DNA of 62,456 bases. It comes from Phycisphaerae bacterium. Lineage in GTDB: Bacteria; Planctomycetota; Phycisphaerae; FEN-1346; JAACEH01. The position numbers and the translations under genes are program-made. The stretch covers positions 1 through 62,456 of the forward strand of contig JAAYDY010000109.1 of NCBI GenBank assembly GCA_012729015.1, in the 5' to 3' direction. Shown piece after piece: positions 36,267-44,743 of the stretch. Every line of letters begins with the position of its first letter. Within the stretch, counting starts at the first letter, position 1. The notes beneath the pieces were generated by a model. It did no database searches. It was not told the origin of the DNA and saw only the letters and a program-made list of their open reading frames with translations.

Positions 36267-36998
36267 TCATACGCCGGGCGGCAGGCTTAGGCCGTATATG
36301 TGTGTCAGGATGGTGTAGATGCCTGCCAGGATGAAGACGGTGCCGGCAATCAGGCGGAACCAGCGCTCGACTTGCGTCAGGCAGTTGAAGGCTTTGCCGA
36401 CGTACTGCCCGGCGAAGGCGATGAGCAGGGCGAAGCCCAGCACGGGCACCGCGGTGCCCACGCCGTAGACCAACGGTGGCACGACCGCGTTGCCGTGCTC
36501 TGCCGAGAGAGCCAGGGCGCTCAGGAACAGGGCAATCGACGGCGGGCAGAAGGCCAGGGCGAACAGGACGCCCAGCGGCAGAGCCCAGACGGGGCCACCT
36601 CCTGCAGTTCGTTCCTGGAGCCTCGTCCCCCCGACGCCGATGGAGAGGTTCAGCTCCAGGAGGCCTGACAGGACCATGCCGACCAGCAGCAAGGCCGGCC
36701 CGAGCGCCAGATTGCCGTAACGCTGAAGGTGGCGAGATGCGGGGCTGGCATATTCCTCAAGGTCGCCCTGGCCGCCGCTGAGGGCCTGGAATGCCCACAA
36801 AAGAGCCACACCCAGGGCCACGTAGACCAGCGTGCGGCCCAGTGTGTAGAAGAGCGCCGAGACGAGCACGCGGCGCGTGCTGCCGACATTGCGGCTCAGG
36901 AAACTGATGGCCGCGATGTTCGTCGCCAGCGGGCACGGGCTGACCGCCGTCATCAGGCCGAAGACGAAGACCGTTCCGAGAACGGCCGGCGGGATCAT
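36267..36998 (-). CDS. ArsG/CcdA-like membrane thiol transporter
   Basis: The 243-aa protein has about six to seven membrane helices with two proline/cysteine half-sites: VSPCPLATNIAAISF near residue 20 and AFCPPSIALFLSA near residue 150. This is the DsbD/CcdA plan and is closest to what is called the ArsG family (arylarsenical efflux/thiol relay). It is the last gene of the ArsR-headed operon and its start overlaps the stop of the ArsF-like gene. It probably carries electrons across the membrane to the CxxC proteins upstream. Direct metalloid export is the other option. Confidence 0.75.
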   Translation of the reverse strand: MIPPAVLGTVFVFGLMTAVSPCPLATNIAAISFLSRNVGSTRRVLVSALFYTLGRTLVYVALGVALLWAFQALSGGQGDLEEYASPASRHLQRYGNLALGPALLLVGMVLSGLLELNLSIGVGGTRLQERTAGGGPVWALPLGVLFALAFCPPSIALFLSALALSAEHGNAVVPPLVYGVGTAVPVLGFALLIAFAGQYVGKAFNCLTQVERWFRLIAGTVFILAGIYTILTHIYGLSLPPGV

Positions 36999-37504
36999 TG
37001 CCGCCCTCCTTCGAGGCAGGCTCGAATGCCGTGGCGGATGTAGTCGGCCAGTTGCTCTCGGTCGCCGGCCAGTTCCATGACGCGATCCAGTCGCACGCGC
37101 TGGACCTCCAGGCCGTCGCGGACGCGTACCGCGATCACCATGTTGCTGCCCACTTTGTACTTGTCGGCCAGCGACTCGTTCTCCCGGTCCAGGTAGTTGA
37201 GCGAGGCGTAGGCGACGCGACCGGAAGCGACCTCGGCGGCGAACTCATCCCGTACCAGGGCCTCGGCCGTGGTGTCGATCATCGTGCAGGTGATGCACGG
37301 TATCCCGTGCAGGTAGTAGACCATCACCTGGTCGGTCACGGCCACCTCGCCGCTGGCCGTCGGCGACTGAACCGACCCCGAGGACGGAACCAGCAGCGAC
37401 CCTTTGCCGGCGCCCACCGGCGCCGTTTCGCGGCCGACGGCATAGCCGATGCTCACCAGCAGGAATGCGAGCAGGACGTTGCTCAGGGCCTTCTTGACCT
37501 TCAT
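36995..37504 (-). CDS. ArsF-like secreted CxxC protein
   Basis: The 169-aa protein has an N-terminal signal/anchor (about residues 8-25) and a thioredoxin-like fold with YYLHGIPCITCTMID as the redox motif. Arrangement and wording resemble the 'ArsF' subunit family described beside ArsG. ATG at 37504 has AGGAG 7 nt upstream. The 3' end overlaps the ArsG-like gene. Confidence 0.72.
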   Translation of the reverse strand: MKVKKALSNVLLAFLLVSIGYAVGRETAPVGAGKGSLLVPSSGSVQSPTASGEVAVTDQVMVYYLHGIPCITCTMIDTTAEALVRDEFAAEVASGRVAYASLNYLDRENESLADKYKVGSNMVIAVRVRDGLEVQRVRLDRVMELAGDREQLADYIRHGIRACLEGGRQ

Positions 37505-37526
37505 GCCGACGCTCCTGAATGGTGCG

Positions 37527-38786
37527 CTACTTGGGAGCACATTGGCCCATCTTGCAGGCCTTGGCGATCTGGGCCGGCGACATCCGCATCTTGTCGCCCA
37601 GGGCCTGGTCGATGGTGATGGCGCTTCCGATCTCCGCTGGATTCTCCTCCGCCCACTTCTTCAGGTTTTCCAGACTGGCGAAGAACCCCTGGTGGAAGCA
37701 CCCAGCCGAGATGTACGAGCCATCGGCCGTCTTCTTCTTGCCGAACCAGGCCACGGCGGTCGGCGGCTCGACGGACTGGATGTAGCCGCCCAGGGTCTTG
37801 ACCACGATCATCTCGCCCGTCAGCCGGTCTTTCTGGTGCACCTCGATGTTCTTGCCGGTCCGCGCCGCCACGCCCATGGCGCAGTGCGAACAGCAGCCCC
37901 AGCTGTGCACGCCGTCGATCTTCACCAGGGCCGCATCCTCCGCGTAGACCGCTCGGTCGCAGAAGCCGCAACGGGGAGCCAGTTCCTTCTGTCTCAGAAC
38001 CTCGTAGCCGACGAGGCTGCCGCCGGCGGCCTTCCGTTCGGCTTCGGCTGTGGCGCGGTCGGCGAAGGCCTTGATCGTCGGCCGTCCCGACTTCTCCTCA
38101 AGACCGTACAGGTAAATGGCCGCTGTCGCAGGCACGAGTTGGCCCGTGGCCCAGTCCGCCACCGACGCCTTGGCGTCGAACCCCGTCTTGTCCTGCGTCA
38201 GACACGAGTACATGATGAACCAGCAGTGCGGTGAGCAGAGCGTCACGTCGCCCTTGTCGGTCTTGACGACCACGGCGGTCTTTGCATCGATGTCACCGTC
38301 GCAGAACCAGCAGACCCTCTCCCTGTCCCGGCCGTCGGCGCCGGCCGGTTCCAGGCGGCTGAAAGCTGGTTTCAGGGCTTCGGCGGCGAAGGCGTAGCCC
38401 AGCTCGCGGAACTTGTCGAGGATGCCGTAACGCGAGATGAAGCCCTCGTGCCGACAGAGTTCCTTCCCCTCGGTGTCGAGAAACACCTGTGTTGGGATCA
38501 GCCTGAGGTTGTACTGCCGGACCAGGGCGGCATTCTCCCTGTTTGCCACGTCGATGAACTCCACCGCGAGTTTCCCGGAAAACTGCTTTCTCATCTCGTC
38601 CAGCGCGGGCGCCATCAGCTTGCAGGGGATGCACTCGGTGGAGCCCAGGTCGATGAGCTTCGGCACCCCGGCTTTCCCCCCAGCCGCCTCGGCGGCCGAT
38701 GACGACTCGCCCCCAAACTGCCACGCCGCCGCGGCTGTGAGCGAGGTCAGCACTACCACAAGCCCTGCTCGCAACGCTCGATCCAT
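37527..38786 (-). CDS. Thioredoxin - NosL-like - MerB-like fusion protein
   Basis: The 419-aa exported protein has three parts. Residues 1-35 are a signal/anchor. Residues ~42-130 are a thioredoxin fold with C52-IP-C55 and a cis-proline at 98. Residues ~157-268 look like NosL: CWFC (159/162), CSPHC (184/188), the phrase VADWATGQLVPATAAIYLYG and IKAFADRATAEAE. Residues ~271-400 look like an organomercurial lyase: CGFC (273/276), HSWGCCSHC (298/299/302), then AGCFHQGFFASLENLKKW with C363, matching the FCHxxFFAS..AAxxW segment that holds the second catalytic cysteine of MerB. The MerB aspartate is not evident. AGGAGG lies 10 nt before ATG 38786. The role may be to bind or break down an organometal(loid). 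Domain calls are by eye. Confidence 0.65.
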   Translation of the reverse strand: MDRALRAGLVVVLTSLTAAAAWQFGGESSSAAEAAGGKAGVPKLIDLGSTECIPCKLMAPALDEMRKQFSGKLAVEFIDVANRENAALVRQYNLRLIPTQVFLDTEGKELCRHEGFISRYGILDKFRELGYAFAAEALKPAFSRLEPAGADGRDRERVCWFCDGDIDAKTAVVVKTDKGDVTLCSPHCWFIMYSCLTQDKTGFDAKASVADWATGQLVPATAAIYLYGLEEKSGRPTIKAFADRATAEAERKAAGGSLVGYEVLRQKELAPRCGFCDRAVYAEDAALVKIDGVHSWGCCSHCAMGVAARTGKNIEVHQKDRLTGEMIVVKTLGGYIQSVEPPTAVAWFGKKKTADGSYISAGCFHQGFFASLENLKKWAEENPAEIGSAITIDQALGDKMRMSPAQIAKACKMGQCAPK

Positions 38787-38874
38787 GAGTGTCATTCCTC
38801 CTGATTCCCAGGTTCTCACCGTTTGTCGCGTTGCCCGCGGCTTTCATCGCATGGCCATCCCACCGGCGGGGCCA

Positions 38875-39108
38875 TCATGCAAGCAACCCCTTCACGCTCT
38901 CCACGTCCGGCACCTTGCCTACGACCTTCACCACGCCGTCCACCGCCAGGGCGGGCGTCATCATCACGCCGAACGCCATGATCTGGTTGATGTCCGTGAC
39001 CTTCTCGATCGTGTATTCCAGCCCGAGGGCCTTGGCCGCCGCCTCGGCATTCTCAGCCAGTTTCCTGCATTTGGGACATCCCGTCCCAAGCACCTGAAGC
39101 TTCTTCAT
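38875..39108 (-). CDS. Mini-glutaredoxin / thioredoxin-like protein
   Basis: The 77-aa protein MKKLQVLGTGCPKCRKL... has the CPKC active site and the cis-proline in MMTPALAVDG. It is the size and form of the small redox-active disulfide proteins of the MTH895/TM0996 type. It lies 23 nt after the DGC-type gene and on the same strand, so it is part of the operon. It probably shuttles thiols between the permease-linked proteins. Confidence 0.88.
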   Translation of the reverse strand: MKKLQVLGTGCPKCRKLAENAEAAAKALGLEYTIEKVTDINQIMAFGVMMTPALAVDGVVKVVGKVPDVESVKGLLA

Positions 39109-39131
39109 CGTTCTGAATTCCTTTCCGATCC

Positions 39132-39509
39132 TCAGGCCTGGGCCAGCACCTCGCGGGCCTTGGCCATCACCGTGTTCACCTGCTCCTGCGTGCAGCGGAC
39201 GCCCTTGACCTTCTCGATGCCCAGGTCGGTGACCTTGAAGTACTTGTAGCCCTTGACGCCGGCCTGGTCGAACACCTTCCTCGCGCAGTCCATCGGGCAA
39301 CCGTCGATCACCAGGTTCACGTCGGCATCCTTGGCCGTCTGGACCATGCCCTGAATGCCCGCCCCGAGACCGGCCAGACAGAACATCGTGCCCTCGCCGG
39401 CGAACATCAGCTCGCGGCAGACCCGGTCGGCCACCTCGGCCACATTCGCCCCGCCCGAACAGGCATAGAGCAGCACCGTCTTCTTCTTGCCACAGCAACA
39501 CTCGGCCAT
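39132..39509 (-). CDS. Putative zinc-binding protein, DGC type
   Basis: The 125-aa protein has a cysteine-rich start (MAECCCGKKK), then YACSGGANVAEVADR, MFCLAGLGAGI and IDGCPMDCARKVF, which match the small DGC-domain proteins with four conserved cysteines. It is thought to bind metal; the exact role is not known. It lies 21 nt after the permease gene. Confidence 0.82.
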   Translation of the reverse strand: MAECCCGKKKTVLLYACSGGANVAEVADRVCRELMFAGEGTMFCLAGLGAGIQGMVQTAKDADVNLVIDGCPMDCARKVFDQAGVKGYKYFKVTDLGIEKVKGVRCTQEQVNTVMAKAREVLAQA

Positions 39510-39530
39510 GATCCACCTCCACGCAACGAA

Positions 39531-41072
39531 TCAGAAGAACGTTCCGAAGACCCAGCCGGAGACCGTCGCCATGACGATGACCAGCGAACAGAAGACAACC
39601 GTCTTGTGCGTACCCATGATGCTGCGAATGACGAGCATGTTGGGCAGCGACAGCGCCGGGCCGGCCAGAAGCAGCGCCAGCGCCGGCCCCTTGCCCATGC
39701 CGGCGCCGATGAGCCCTTGAAGGATCGGCACCTCGGTGAGCGTGGCGAAGTACATGAACGCGCCGAACACGGCCGCGAACAGATTCGTCCAGAGCGGCCA
39801 GGCGGCCCGTACCACCCCGTCCAACGCCCCGCCGTCCCAGCCGGTGGTCTGGAGCATGCGGTCCGGGCTGTCACCCACCAGCATCTCCACATACCCACTC
39901 GGGATGAAGCCCTCGTGATCCGGCCGACCCAGCAGGAATCCGGCTACCAGAACGCCGAAGAACAGCAGCGGCAGAATCTGTTTGGCGAAGCTCCACGTTG
40001 CACTGAACCACTCCTCGCCCTCGCCCCGATGGGTGCTCAGGACAACCGACAGGCCGACGATGGCTGCGGAGAACGGAATGAGTACCCAGAGCCCGCCGCC
40101 CGGAAGGGCCAGTGCCAACACGGTCGGCGCGATCGCCGCCAGAGCCACCTTCCACCAGGCAACGTTGAACCAGAAGATCAGGATCACGGCAAGGCCGACC
40201 GCGAACCCGCCCGTGACCAGCCACTTGTGCTGCCAGACGGTCGTCCAGGGACCCGGCAGCGCTGTCCTGCCGGCAACTTCCGACGCTTTCAGGTCCTCCT
40301 CGACGCCTGCCTTGGGGCCCTCCAGGTACTTGATGCGGTAGACAGCACCGGCGGCACTCGGATCCTCGGGCACCTTGGTCATGGCGCCCCGCACCTGGCT
40401 GCCGTCGCTGAGCGTGAACTGCCAGTCGTTTGGCGCGCCCCAGTTGGCGAACACAAGCACTCCGATCATTACGAAGAAGAACAGGGCGTTGTGGGTCAGC
40501 GGACGAGACACCTCAGGCTCGGGGACCGCCACCTGGCCGTTGGCTTTGGCTGTTTCCTCTTTCCGATAGATCAGGTGCATGACGAGGCCGATGATCACGC
40601 TGAAACCGACCGCTCCTACGGCCCGGGCGATGCCGAGCTCCAGGCCCAGGATGCGGGCCGTGAGGATGATGGCCAGCACGTTGATGGCCGGTCCGGAGTA
40701 GAGGAACGCCGTCGCCGGCCCCAGCCCCGCGCCCATCCGCCAGATGCCCGCGAAGAGCGGCAGCACCGTGCACGAGCAGACCGCCAGCACCGACCCCGAC
40801 ACGCTGGCCACGCCATAGGCCAGCACCTTGTTGGCCCGCGCGCCCAGGTACTTCATCACCGAGGCCTGGCTGACGAAGACGCCGATCGCCCCGGCAATGA
40901 AGAACGCCGGCACCAGACACAGCAGCACGTGCTCGCGGGCATACCACCTGGCCAGGTGCAGGGCCTCCAGGACGCTGCCGCTGAACCGCTGCTGGCCCAG
41001 CGGTAGCCAGAACAGGGCCAGGAACACCCCCGCGAGCCAGACCAGACGCTTCGATTCCTGTTTCCAGTTCAC
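39531..41072 (-). CDS. CSCT-motif permease (ArsP/UPF0718-like)
   Basis: The 513-aa protein has about ten membrane helices and a soluble loop (about residues 225-290). The mark of the family is AVCSCTVLPLFAGIWRMGAG (C99/C101) with the partner segment FLYSGPAINVLA; cysteines of this motif bind trivalent organoarsenicals in ArsP-like exporters. GTG at 41072 is used: AGGGAG lies 6 nt upstream. Starts at 41120 or 41129 would overlap the operator-like site and lack a Shine-Dalgarno. Confidence 0.82.
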   Translation of the reverse strand: MNWKQESKRLVWLAGVFLALFWLPLGQQRFSGSVLEALHLARWYAREHVLLCLVPAFFIAGAIGVFVSQASVMKYLGARANKVLAYGVASVSGSVLAVCSCTVLPLFAGIWRMGAGLGPATAFLYSGPAINVLAIILTARILGLELGIARAVGAVGFSVIIGLVMHLIYRKEETAKANGQVAVPEPEVSRPLTHNALFFFVMIGVLVFANWGAPNDWQFTLSDGSQVRGAMTKVPEDPSAAGAVYRIKYLEGPKAGVEEDLKASEVAGRTALPGPWTTVWQHKWLVTGGFAVGLAVILIFWFNVAWWKVALAAIAPTVLALALPGGGLWVLIPFSAAIVGLSVVLSTHRGEGEEWFSATWSFAKQILPLLFFGVLVAGFLLGRPDHEGFIPSGYVEMLVGDSPDRMLQTTGWDGGALDGVVRAAWPLWTNLFAAVFGAFMYFATLTEVPILQGLIGAGMGKGPALALLLAGPALSLPNMLVIRSIMGTHKTVVFCSLVIVMATVSGWVFGTFF

Positions 41073-41120
41073 AGCCGCTCCCTGCCGCGCGCCTCGGTGC
41101 CGCGCAACCCAAGGCCACAT

Positions 41121-41138
41121 TGTGAGCAACTACTCACG
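41121..41138. promoter_or_regulatory. Operator-like palindrome before the permease gene
   Basis: TGTGAG (41121-41126), 6-bp spacer, CTCACG (41133-41138). It has the same arm sequence and spacing as the site at the arsR promoter. It lies in the 98-bp gap between arsR and the permease gene. No clear -35/-10 pair was seen here. Confidence 0.55.
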
Positions 41139-41170
41139 CGATTCGCCCAAAAACAGACCCCGACACTCCT

Positions 41171-41497
41171 CTACGGTTGCCTGAGTGCCATCGACTCGTT
41201 CTCGACCCTTTCGGAGAGTACCTGGGTCACGCACCCCAGGAACTTCAGGATGCACGGGGTCCGCAGGCTGTACATGGCCCGCAGGCCGTCCTTGCGATGC
41301 TCCAGGATGCCTGCCTTCAGCATCATCGACAGATGTCGCGAGACATTCGACCGCTGCGCGCCGACGTGCTCGGCGATGTCGCAGACGCACTGCTCGCCAT
41401 CCTTGAGGAAGTCGATGATCGCCAGCCGGATCGGATGCCCGGCCGCCTGAATCACCTGGGCTTGAAGACGATAGAGCCGCTGAATGTCGTTGTTCAA
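41171..41497 (-). CDS. ArsR/SmtB-family repressor
   Basis: The 108-aa winged-helix protein has the metal box GEQCVCDIAEHVG (C37/C39), and further cysteines at 82 and 89. The recognition helix is AQRSNVSRHLSMMLKAG. A TTG start at 41497 is preferred: CAGGGA lies 8 nt upstream. The GTG at 41527 that a plain ORF call would choose lies in the promoter, at or before the likely transcription start. It should repress itself and the operon below until thiol-reactive metal(loid) binds. Confidence 0.82.
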   Translation of the reverse strand: MNNDIQRLYRLQAQVIQAAGHPIRLAIIDFLKDGEQCVCDIAEHVGAQRSNVSRHLSMMLKAGILEHRKDGLRAMYSLRTPCILKFLGCVTQVLSERVENESMALRQP

Positions 41498-41510
41498 GGC
41501 AAGGTCCCTG

Positions 41511-41555
41511 TGTGAGTAATCACTCACATAATACCCGCTAGCGCGGCAGAGTCAA
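41511..41555 (-). promoter_or_regulatory. arsR promoter with overlapping operator
   Basis: On the minus strand TTGACT (41555-41550) and TATTAT (41533-41528) are 16 bp apart, a strong sigma-70 promoter. The perfect palindrome TGTGAGT aatc ACTCACA (41511-41528) covers the end of the -10 box and the likely start site. This is the classic place for an ArsR-type operator. Confidence 0.7.
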
Positions 41556-41604
41556 GCCCCTGCGCCGTTGGAATGCCGCGAATGGGGGGATGCGTGGTTT
41601 ATCC

Positions 41605-43209
41605 CTACTGGGCGATAGTCACCGGGAACTCCCGGTAGCCGTCGCCCACGGTCCAGCGGACGCGGTACGAGCCCGCCGGAACCTTGTCGGCGACGGACTG
41701 CGGATCCCATTGCACGAAGAAGACGCCGGCGTGGCCGTCGGTGCCGCCGTCCACTTTGGTCTTGTGGATGGGGGCCACAAGGGCCTTGCCGTCGGCGTCG
41801 TACAGGGCAATTTCCAGCTCCACCGGCACGCGGGCCTTGCAGAAGACCAGCGACGGCGTGCCGCGCTTCATCGCACTCGGCATCACCGCGGCGACCGTAA
41901 GGCTCGGGCAGCGGCTCAGGAGCGGCTCGGGCAGGGTCACGGGGTCCGTGACATATCGCCGCGCGAGGCTCGGCGGCGTCTTGAGTGTGACGTTCTTGAA
42001 GTAGTCGCGGGCCAGTTTGCCGCGCGTGTCCCGGGCGTCGCCGGCCAGCCGCAGCGCGTACAGGTCGCGGACCGTCTGGTCGAAGTCCAGCAGGCCGGTC
42101 CAGAGCTCGCCGGCGCGGCCCTCCTTGGCGTAGGGGTTCGCCGCTTGGGCGGCCTCGGCCGCCTTGCGCTGCTCGTCGGTCATCGGCGGCACGGGCAGAC
42201 GCGCGTTGGAGTTGGCGAATTTCGGCGACGAGCGGTCCTGGTTCCACATGACTTTGAGGTTGGTGTTGATGATGCGGCGGATGTCGGCCTCCGTGAAGAC
42301 AACGCCTGTGTGATAGGCCTCGGCGATCTGGTGAATCTCGCCGGCCTGGTAGTTGCGGTACCCGTGAACGTTCATCCAGTGGCGGGCCTCGCCGGCCGCC
42401 ACGTCCACGTCCCACGGGCCGAACGGCTCCCAGTAGTTCCACACGCAGTAATCGTCCACGTATTGGAAGCGGCTGCGCATGAACGCGAAGATCTTCTCGG
42501 CCTTGTCACGGTAGGCCTTGTCGCCGGTAATCCGGTAAAGTTTCAGGCAGACCACGGCCATGTCGTTCTGTTTGTTAAACGGCAGCGACAGGGTGGAGTT
42601 CTTGGCCTCGTCCATCTTCTGCCACCGCGTCAGGTCGTCGGGCTTGCAGTAGGTGTCCCACGACGTGTAGGCGCCGTACGGACCGTCTTCGCGCCAGGTG
42701 CCGCGTGCGTCCCACTTGCCGATGACGTCGTGTCTGGCCAGCTCGACATAACGCTGGGCCGCTTCGCCGTAGCGCTCCTTGAGCTTGGGATCCTTCAGCA
42801 CCACCTCGGCGAAGGCCAGCATGTGGTCCACCAGCACGGCGTCGCCGACGTGAACGTCGCAGACGTAGTTCTTGTCATAGATGTACGCCCCGATCCAACC
42901 CTTGCGGCCGTCGGGGCCGACACTCATCTTGCTGATGGCATAGTCGTAGAACTTGACGCCCCAGTCGAGCCAGGCCGTGTCCTGCCATGTTTCGTACGCC
43001 TGGAGGAAGACGCCCATGTTGTAGTTGGCTCGCCAGCAGAACTGCTCGCCGGCCCCGTCCTTGTCGGGCGTGGCCGACCGGACTGCCGTGTTGTAGAACG
43101 CCTCCGGCGACGGCGCCGCCGACTGGGCCATCGCGCGGCTGTCGGCGCAGATCATGCACGGCACCCATGTGACCAGCGTCAGCAGAAACGACAGTGAACG
43201 GGTATTCAT
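41605..43209 (-). CDS. Secreted protein of six-hairpin glycosidase type
   Basis: The 534-aa protein has a signal peptide (about residues 1-28), then an all-helical region with tryptophan- and tyrosine-rich repeats (such as VWNYWEPFGPWDVD and HWMNVHGYRNYQAGEIHQ). This suggests an (alpha/alpha)6 barrel of a glycosidase, lyase or epimerase. The C-terminus (about residues 440-534) looks like a FlgD-type Ig-like domain (VPAGSYRVRWTV). GGAGG is 6 nt before ATG 43209. The family and catalytic residues were not pinned down. Confidence 0.6.
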   Translation of the reverse strand: MNTRSLSFLLTLVTWVPCMICADSRAMAQSAAPSPEAFYNTAVRSATPDKDGAGEQFCWRANYNMGVFLQAYETWQDTAWLDWGVKFYDYAISKMSVGPDGRKGWIGAYIYDKNYVCDVHVGDAVLVDHMLAFAEVVLKDPKLKERYGEAAQRYVELARHDVIGKWDARGTWREDGPYGAYTSWDTYCKPDDLTRWQKMDEAKNSTLSLPFNKQNDMAVVCLKLYRITGDKAYRDKAEKIFAFMRSRFQYVDDYCVWNYWEPFGPWDVDVAAGEARHWMNVHGYRNYQAGEIHQIAEAYHTGVVFTEADIRRIINTNLKVMWNQDRSSPKFANSNARLPVPPMTDEQRKAAEAAQAANPYAKEGRAGELWTGLLDFDQTVRDLYALRLAGDARDTRGKLARDYFKNVTLKTPPSLARRYVTDPVTLPEPLLSRCPSLTVAAVMPSAMKRGTPSLVFCKARVPVELEIALYDADGKALVAPIHKTKVDGGTDGHAGVFFVQWDPQSVADKVPAGSYRVRWTVGDGYREFPVTIAQ

Positions 43210-43339
43210 GGACAACCTCCACGGGAAGGAGAACCTGGCATTAGGACATTGAACCCCCAGCGACAGATGAGGCGTCTGGGATTCCGTTCAGGATCAGCCG
43301 GCGATCGGATGGCGAGGAGGCCGCCCCCTCTGTGCCGGC

Positions 43340-43816
43340 CTAATGCATTGCCAGTGCGGTGATGATGGCGAACAGGCCCCCGACGACAAGTAGAATGAGG
43401 ATGACCAGTGCCACCTTCTCGCTCGCAAACCAGATGGTGCCTGCCCGGCTTCTGACCTCGTACCATTGGGCTGCCGCCTGCTCGCCGGGCAGTTTCTCCG
43501 CAAGCAACCGTTGCAGTCCTACGGCCAGGCTGGTCATCAACTCGGCGTGAATCGCGCGTTCCTTGTCCTGTCGCGGCATGATGCCTGCTGCGATGCTGAC
43601 GCGACCGCGGTCGTACTTCACCTGCACCGCCTGCGGCAGCTTGATCACCTTGCGGGACGTGGCTTGATCTCGCCCGGAGACCGCCTTGACCTCACTGCTT
43701 GTAGCGTGCTGGATGCGGAATTCGAGAGTCTCCAGGAACGTGACAACCATCTGCATGGCCATATCGGCCTCGTACGTCGTGACGAATGAGTGCTCGACAA
43801 GCATGTCCTCTACCAT
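43340..43816 (-). CDS. Hypothetical membrane-anchored protein
   Basis: The 158-aa protein is mostly soluble with a single C-terminal membrane helix (VALVILILLVVGGLFAIITA), a tail-anchored plan. The ATG at 43816 overlaps the end of the CPBP protease gene. ATG at 43804 (MLVEHSF) is also possible. It is probably co-transcribed with the two genes before it. No family was recognised. Confidence 0.6.
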   Translation of the reverse strand: MVEDMLVEHSFVTTYEADMAMQMVVTFLETLEFRIQHATSSEVKAVSGRDQATSRKVIKLPQAVQVKYDRGRVSIAAGIMPRQDKERAIHAELMTSLAVGLQRLLAEKLPGEQAAAQWYEVRSRAGTIWFASEKVALVILILLVVGGLFAIITALAMH

Positions 43817-44694
43817 CCTCCCATTTCGCCGATGATGACAAGCAGGTTATGTGTGAAGTGCATGACAACACACGGATAGAGCGACGCAGTGCGGACTCGA
43901 AGGATGCCCAGCACAAGGCCGACAACAAGCAGGTGAGGGAAGTTCACGGGCGCCAGGTGGAGGACCATGAACAACAGCGATGAAACCACCACGGCCGATC
44001 TGAGGCCGAGAAGCGTTGAGAGATCCTCCAGGATGAATCCTCGGAAAGCAAGCTCCTCGGCAATTGCGGGCTGGACACAGTAGATCAACATCACCATGGC
44101 CCACCCGTAGCCGGCCTGAAGGAGCGAATCGCTGAGGACAAGCGTTTCGATGTCCAGCAGCGACGTGAGAGCAAAGACCGCCAGCGAAGACAGGCCCCAC
44201 GTGGCAATGCCAAGGCCGATGGCCAGCGGATAGTGCCAGAAACGTCCCGGATTCGCGAGGACGGGGCGAACCTGTGAAAACGAAAAAACGGCCCATATCG
44301 CCGTCACCGCAGCGATCGCGGCCGACGCGATGACCTCCACGTGAGCTTCGCTGCTCGGCGACAGCCGGTACGCGATTATGGCGATGGCGCTGGCCGCCAG
44401 GAGCGCGAAGTAGAGGGTCAGTGGACGGCGGTACAGGGACGACGCCCCATCCAATCGGATTGGGCATGGATTGGGCTCCGCAGGAGTCGCCACCAGCGTG
44501 GTGCAGCATGGGCATTCGGCCCAGTATGGCTGCCAGGGACGCCCGCACCGGGTACAGAACTTCGGTTGCGGAAGCGTGGTCGAGGCCGGACCGCCGTCGA
44601 CGATCTGGTCGTGGGCACCCTGCTGGGCACAAGGAGCCGTTGGCCGACTGCCGGGGCGGAGTCCGACGTTTTCGAGGTCGCCGGCATCAGTCAT
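43810..44694 (-). CDS. CPBP-family intramembrane protease with zinc ribbon
   Basis: The 294-aa protein has an N-terminal zinc ribbon (CTRCGRPW...CPCC, about residues 47-64) and then several membrane helices. These carry the CPBP (Abi, Rce1-like) motifs EELAFRGF, VLHLAP and HFTHN. These are the residues for metal-dependent proteolysis within the membrane. ATG at 44694 is used because GGAAGG lies about 9 nt upstream. Confidence 0.82.
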   Translation of the reverse strand: MTDAGDLENVGLRPGSRPTAPCAQQGAHDQIVDGGPASTTLPQPKFCTRCGRPWQPYWAECPCCTTLVATPAEPNPCPIRLDGASSLYRRPLTLYFALLAASAIAIIAYRLSPSSEAHVEVIASAAIAAVTAIWAVFSFSQVRPVLANPGRFWHYPLAIGLGIATWGLSSLAVFALTSLLDIETLVLSDSLLQAGYGWAMVMLIYCVQPAIAEELAFRGFILEDLSTLLGLRSAVVVSSLLFMVLHLAPVNFPHLLVVGLVLGILRVRTASLYPCVVMHFTHNLLVIIGEMGGW

Positions 44695-44743
44695 TCGACA
44701 CGCCTTCCACGAAGGCATCCAGAAATCATCGCCGATCCTGGCC

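Noticed and set aside
41498..41527. GTG 41527 as the arsR start
   Set aside because: It is next to the -10 box and would lie at or before the transcription start; TTG 41497 has a proper Shine-Dalgarno.
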